Position numbers and translations under genes: made by a program
Source of the DNA: Limanda limanda
Taxonomy: Eukaryota; Chordata; Actinopteri; Pleuronectiformes; Pleuronectidae
Direction: 5' to 3'
NCBI RefSeq assembly: GCF_963576545.1
Contig: NC_083637.1
Location: forward strand, 20,146,507 to 20,210,506
DNA: 64,000 nt
Notes under the pieces: model-generated
Database searches by the model: none
Seen by the model: the letters and a program-made list of their open reading frames with translations, nothing else
Told to the model about the DNA's origin: nothing
Shown here: positions 58,043 through 64,000 of the stretch, in pieces
Numbering within the stretch: position 1 is the first letter of the stretch
Layout of the letters: each line of letters opens with the position of its first letter

Positions 58043-58060
58043 AAAAAGAAAATGACATCC

Positions 58061-58450
58061 GTGCTAACGTAAGGGAGTTTTTTTAATAACATGAATTTAG
58101 CCAGCATATTATATTGTAATATTGTTTCCCCCGTCCTTTCTTCTTTCCTTTATTTTCCTTCCCTTTCCTTTTCTGTCCTTTCAATTCCCTCCTCTGCATT
58201 CATTTCCTTTCCCCTCTTCCATCTGGTGACCTGTGAAATTGTGATCTTGTGCACCTGCTCACCCACCAGATTATAGCAGCAGACATATTCATCCCTTGCA
58301 TTAAATAACCATCACATTAGTAAAACATATTGCTGCAGTATCTTACCCACACTGTGAGATCATATACAATATTGGAGCATGTGAGGTTCTGTTCTATGTT
58401 TTAATGTATGCAGAGGTGTGAGTTTGTGTGGGGGTGCGTTGTCGGTGGAC

Positions 58451-58518
<68 letters not shown>

Positions 58519-61500
58519 CCAGGCTCCTTCATTAGCTGGATGGCTGAGCTTGAGTCTTGGCAGATGCAGAGGGTTGTCAGTGATGGAAGACAATAGTGTA
58601 GCACTCACTGCTGTCAGTAGTTGTCAGGGTCGACTTGGACCGAGGAGCATCACAGTCTGGTTGTCCAGAAGCTGACTGACACTGGTCGATCTCTTCAAGA
58701 TTTCCCTCAAGTTTGGATGTGGGGGAAGCCGCGGTTTGCTCTTCAGTAAGAAGAGGATTTATGTGGAGACCGTTACTCAATGAAGAGGCTACATACTGAC
58801 CTCTTGGAGCTGAACCCAGGTTACCGAATACCTTACACAAGATATAGGTGAAAAAGTATGTGAGCTCAAGCAAACCATTATAGATTATAATGTAAGATAT
58901 GTGGTTATATATTCTCATGCATTATACAACAGTTGCTTCTTTACCAAAGTATGATATAAGATGTGCACAATGACTAAAAAGTAATTGTAAGAAAATCTTA
59001 TAGGTACAATATGTAACTTCAGTCACAAAGAGATTTTTGGATCAAAACACTAAAAAAACACATCATTTCACTGTGTCATGAAGCAGTGTGGGATCATGGG
59101 AGTTGTCGTCTTTACCAACGTTTCTTGTCCCATAATACTTCTTGGGTATTTGCACTGAGAGCTTACGGGACAGGACACGCAGCAAACAGCGATGAATAAT
59201 CATGATTCATCACAAGTGACTAACACAAGTGGAAGGAAAGAACAGCTGACTGGCTAACCAGCTAATAGTGTCTATTTTCATTCTCATACATCGTTTGCCC
59301 ACAAACGCAGAGCCAAGGGTCATGCCCTTGTGATGCAATTAAAAGGTGACAAAAATGAAACGTTGTCTCTGGGTTTAAACATTGTTTAGGGATGATCTCT
59401 TAACAGTCAGTCAAAGGTGATAATTTAATCCCACAAAGACACACAGACAGATAAACACTGTATCTCTTGCTGCTGGGTCCTGTTTTGGTATTGATCATTA
59501 AGCAGTTTTCATTTCTTTTGCCCTTATACTCTTCTCATTTGAGTCTTTTCTCTTAAATATGACATAATGCATAATTCAAATCTCATTAAAAAAGTGTAAC
59601 ACATTTTAATAGTGCGTTAATCCTATTACAACCTTTTTTTTGCTCCAGGTTTGTTGTGTTGTTTTGAATTGGACACATGTTGTACAGCTTTATTTAACTT
59701 GTGTTGATCTATGATGATTCATATATTGAGCTGCCATCTGATTAGTGAAAGCCCTGCAGTGTGTTGACTGCAGGGACCCAGCTGGTGTGAGCTTTTGTTT
59801 AACACCTATATGTTCCACTCCACTGGTTTCTCTCATTCTCTCTCAATTACACAACAGACACACACATGCACACAATATCTTCACTATACTTCATCTGTTA
59901 CGAAACAGCCACATCCAAGTCCAAAACAGCCATGTTGTTTTGTTAAGAGAGCTGCTCTGGCCTTAAGTAAAACAGATGCAGGTTTATTACAGTCTGATGC
60001 ACATTAGCATCTTTATGAATACTGACTGAGCCAAGGTAATTGTGGAGGTTGACCGGAGAATTTATGTTTGCATAGGAAACAAACAAACAATGAGAGAGAG
60101 ATAGAAAACATGTTTGCATGAAGTGATAATTGAGTCCAAAGTAAATTAAATTCTTCAAAATGTGATGCACCTTCTTCTGGTCGGGAAGGGCACAGCATTT
60201 CCAAAACTCCTGAAGGATGCCAGGAAAGTTGATGTTTGAAATCAGTGCTCAGCCTGAAGGAGCCTGAAATGTGATGCAGGCTTTGATGCTTGATTGTCAA
60301 AGCAGAAGAACAAACAGCACAGGAAAAAATAAGGACCCTTCAACGGTATAAAATGATAAAATATGTGAGAAATAAGCTTCTGAAGATAAAAGTGATGCGA
60401 AATCCAAAGAACAACGTCCTGCTTGTCTTCCTGTGAGAGGTTACGTGAAAGGCCAAGTCAGAGTCGGGCTGACGAGAGCTTGTTCCTACGATCACCAGGG
60501 AACAGAGTGTGGTGCTTAGTCATTCGCATGGGATTCACCAGATGCACATAAATGACTAAATGAATGTCCATATGCTCAGAGACAGTTTGTGCTGAAGTCT
60601 GTCTGAAAAAAAAAAACACATGGGACCAACTGCTCTCATCAAACTATCACATTTAACATAGAATTATTTATTGATCAGTTTGTCTGTCAATGTTATCTGC
60701 AATTACACAAGGCTCCTGACCTCATTGGTTATATATATATATAAAAAAAGTGTTCATGTTGTTATTGTTATTGTTATTGTTATTCTCATTCTCAGTCTTC
60801 ATCTTATTCTCATTCTCATCCTTATTCTCACTCTTTTCTCTTATTGGTGGGAAAGGGCCAGTGTGCCACTAAATGATTCTGTTGAAAACGCATTTTCACG
60901 GGGAAGAACTATTTAAATGGGCAGAAAGAAAGAGGAGCAATGTGTGGAAATAGGATGAAAAGACGAAAAACACTTCTCATCACAGTTTTAACACTCTTTC
61001 TATTATGTCTCCCTGTTGCTCCTTGTTAGTTTTATTTTGAAGCAGATACACAACTAAAACTGGTAAAGCGCCCGGGACACAATTAAAAGGCGGCCAAAAT
61101 GAAACGTTGTGTTACTTTGAATTAATGTCTCAAACTCTGAACAGACCTACTTGATGCATATCATCCATTTTACTGATGTTTTCTCAAATGAGCGCCCCCA
61201 GGTGGTGGGTTGTCTGTATCCTAATGGTGGCTTTAAATGATAGGAAGAGGTTTGTGAGGTTTTACCATGTGGTGCGTTGAAGGTAATTTAGAGTTTACAA
61301 CCCTTGCTGATCTGTTATGGAATCTTGAATCAATCTATGTATACATGAACTATGTTATATTTTATTGTTGGGCTAATCAAGCAACTGATTAAGCCAATGC
61401 AAATCTCCCTCTGTAGTGCATACAGATCTTAATTGAGGTAACTTTCCTTTCCTTTTCTGATGATGACATTTTATACATGCATGTGTCAGGTGCAGCCATG

Positions 61501-62169
61501 AAACTGTTGGACACTCTTTTTCACTTTGCTGAATTATGGTCACAATACTCATCATTTTGATTTATATGCCAATTTTGGATGACCTTCTCTCGGTTAGGTG
61601 AGAAACACACTTTGTTTTATTTAGCTATAAGGTTCTTATGTATCTTTTACCCATTTACATCACCTCACTGCTGTCTTTTAACGGGGTCCTCAACAAAAAC
61701 GCTAAAATGACTGGATTACACTGCAGGTGCCAACTGATTTTACTGAGCTGAATCCAGGTTTTTATCATCAAGCACCTGCAACATCTACAGAACAATCTAA
61801 AGCTCAACTCATTTTTATCTTAAGAGCAATTTAAGATTTTAATCTGACTTTATTTTTTCCCAGCTGATCTTGTTTGAGTCAATGTATTTCTTTTGATTGA
61901 TTCATCTGCTTTACATTAAATTGTATGCACTGCTCTGGCTCTTGTTTTCTTTCTTGGTGTCTCTCAATGTTTCTTTTAGTTTCTGTACTCATATTGTAAA
62001 TTAGGTATTTTCCTCAATGTATTGCCGAGTTGAACTAACACTTGAATGAGTGATGATGTCTTTGGAAGCTGTGCCTGGTGTGTACTTGTGCTGTGGATAT
62101 GCTTTATGCTGGGATTACTTTTCATCTCTGTGTCAGAGTACATCCTTCCCTTAAGGAGTGTAAAGTCAT
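58061..62169 (+). other. Intergenic region downstream of prkca
   Basis: It holds a CCTTTTCC-type pyrimidine tract (58128-58215), a (TG)n run, a short (TTATTG)n/(TTCTCA)n tract near 60758-60835 and a small motif shared by 59336 and 61080. No coding frame with family signatures on either strand. Confidence 0.6.
58451..58517. repeat. (TG)n microsatellite
   Basis: TG units with one TATG interruption. Confidence 0.96.
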
Positions 62170-62441
62170 GTGTCTGCACCTGAGCAGTCGCGCAGCTCGG
62201 GTAGTTCAGGAGCGCAGATTGAAGTTGGACGTATCACGTGGCACGCGCTCAGCAGCCCATTGGCTCGCTCTGTCTCAGCAGTGGAGCGCGAGATACGCCA
62301 CAGACTCAGCGCGCGACTAACCCGAGACAACACGGAGCGAGTGGAACCGAGAGGAAAGAGAAGAGAGAGAGAATTAAGAAGAGGAAGAATAAAGTGGAGG
62401 AGGAAGAACTGTGGTTTCATCAACGAGTCTTCTTCGTGAAG
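62170..62441 (+). promoter_or_regulatory. Candidate promoter and non-coding first exon of the next gene
   Basis: GC-rich against an AT-rich background, with an E-box CACGTG (62235-62240), an inverted CCAAT box ATTGG (62259-62263) and several GCGC motifs. A purine-rich leader follows (about 62300-62440), ending in the donor GAAG|GTAAAG at 62441/62442. There is no convincing start codon before the donor, so the exon is probably 5' UTR. In mammals the genes following PRKCA are CACNG5 and CACNG4, so a cacng gene is plausible but unproven. Confidence 0.45.
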
Positions 62442-64000
62442 GTAAAGGGCTGAAATCATTGTATGCGTTTTTTTGGAATCAGTGCAGGAGAAATTACTGT
62501 TGTGTTGTTTATTGGTTATTGTGTCTCCTGCACGGGATGTTTCACTGTAAATATCCACTGGAACGAATCTCTGTTTCCATTGTGAAACAGACGATCTCTG
62601 CTTTTATAATTGATGAGAAGAGTGGAGTTGGGTTCGTTCCACTCGAAATCTCATTGTTGGTAAAAGTGCGCAATGACTCTCATTATATCTTTATTCCTCA
62701 TACAGACCAATGCACTGTGGTTGGGAGAAAGACAGAATAGGATGAGATGAGAGGAAACAAGAAAGAGGGAGAAGAGGGGGGATATGCTGTGAAACTTGTC
62801 CTCTGTGCTATTCAACAACTTGTAATGAAAAACCTACAAACGCAACTAAAATGAAAAGAAGTGAAGTCGAGTAAAGATGTTCACAAACAGTGTGTAGGTG
62901 AATGTCCTCCTATACACTGGTGTTCACCAACACGCTGAATGGTCGGAGTCGGTCCTCGACTGGTTGTTTGACATGGGACCGCGTGTGAGCGGGTTCAGCA
63001 CCACGGACAGAGATCTGAACCGGAGCCAAGCATTAAACGGCAGGAACAACAAACATCTGGCTCCGGTCCACCAGCCAGACTGAAGCCAACAAATAATCCA
63101 CTGGCTGATTCGGCCAAAAAGCAACAACAACAGTGACTCAGATGATGTTTTAAATCAGAGGTTTGCAATGTTTTCTCAGCCAAGGACCCCCGACAAGATA
63201 GAAACAACTCTGAGCCCCACCTCCCTCTGGAAGTATATATGTCCTTTAGAAAGATATTAGAATTGTATTCAAAATGTTTTCCCTATGTCCACACAGCATA
63301 CTCAGATATCATGATAATAGATGAAGCTGGGAACTTTTCACTGCCCCCCTGGTTTTATGCTGCAGACCCCCAGGTGTCCTCTGTCCTCTGAGAACCAATG
63401 TTTGAAATTACATGTGAAAACCCCTAAGGAAATTACACATATGACACTGGAGAACATGAACAGTTTGGTCATCTAAAAAAATCTGCAAAGTAAAAAACTC
63501 GAGATTCAACCGTAATTTGATTCTGCATGAGCACAAATTTTGTATTCACCTGCAAAACGTAGGCAGCCATATGCAGCCCACAGGCTTACTTGGCTGACAT
63601 CCGTTCCTCAGTATGTCAGCCAGACAAACGCTGTTATTGCACAAATTTAGATGGTGTGGGCTGCAGGGGAATTTTATTTTTTTTTGCTGCTGTGGAAGAG
63701 AAACAGTTTTGAGTCTCTGTCCATTAGAGGCTTCTTTCTGTTGCGGTGAGACGGACATGGATATAGTCTAATAATGAGCATGTTGTCTTTGATTTAAAAC
63801 CCAGTTTATCCTAATGTTTTTCAAAGAGACATTAGCAGGTTTTGTGTGACTAGTTTGAATAAACCTGCTGTTTTTATCAGACATTGTTTTTGACTAATAG
63901 CATCATTAAAATACTGCAGGCAATCAGCTCTCTGCAGAATCCTACCCATGGTCTCAGAGGCCCTGGTTGTCAGTCAGTCATTTTTTAATGACATCTCTGA
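62442..64000 (+). other. Putative first intron of the next gene, nothing recognised
   Basis: No exon with family signatures before the end of the window. Confidence 0.5.

Noticed and set aside
62170..62439. 89-residue open frame over the candidate promoter
   Set aside because: It is Arg/Ser/Glu-rich and low in complexity, crosses the predicted transcription start and has no recognisable domain.

Overview
This window is vertebrate, and the repeats and gene structure point to a teleost fish. Conserved coding exons are short and sit in long AT-rich introns with GT..AG junctions. The spacer DNA is full of long (GT)n, (AT)n and other microsatellites, a tRNA-derived SINE, Harbinger-like DNA transposon remnants and other repeats that I recognise as teleost types. 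All calls come from reading the sequence; no database search was possible.

The backbone is the 3' two thirds of a conventional protein kinase C alpha gene (prkca) on the + strand. Twelve exons between 9652 and 52867 encode the C2 domain, the V3 hinge, the complete kinase domain and the C-terminal tail, 496 residues in all. The exons for the pseudosubstrate and the two C1 domains were not found, so positions 1-9651 look like upstream intron. A long 3' UTR probably runs from 52868 to about 58,060.

The 12.9 kb prkca intron at 20697-33552 holds a second gene on the - strand (26952-30844). It encodes a secreted protein with a signal peptide, about ten tandemly duplicated coiled-coil exons and a C-terminal C1q domain. 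Most coil exons are 63, 84 or 105 bp (3, 4 or 5 heptads) and every intron is phase 1. Two single-base lesions, in coil exon 7 and in the last exon, break the frame. The copy is therefore either a recent pseudogene or carries assembly errors.

The later prkca introns carry mobile or decayed material. A 666 bp element with perfect 13 bp terminal inverted repeats encodes a MADF-domain protein (38395-39060), and a diverged relative lies at 48770-48990. A TRIM-family pseudogene (43492-45089) lacks its start and has one frameshift; it lies between two copies of one interspersed repeat. A tRNA-derived SINE lies at 46705-47030, and an inverted-repeat MITE lies in the 3' UTR at 55257-55497.

Downstream of prkca the sequence is mostly featureless until 62170-62441. 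There a GC-rich stretch with an E-box, an inverted CCAAT box and a splice donor looks like the promoter and first exon of the next gene. In other vertebrates prkc genes lie next to cacng (stargazin-type calcium channel gamma) genes, so a cacng gene is the natural guess, but no coding exon confirms it here.
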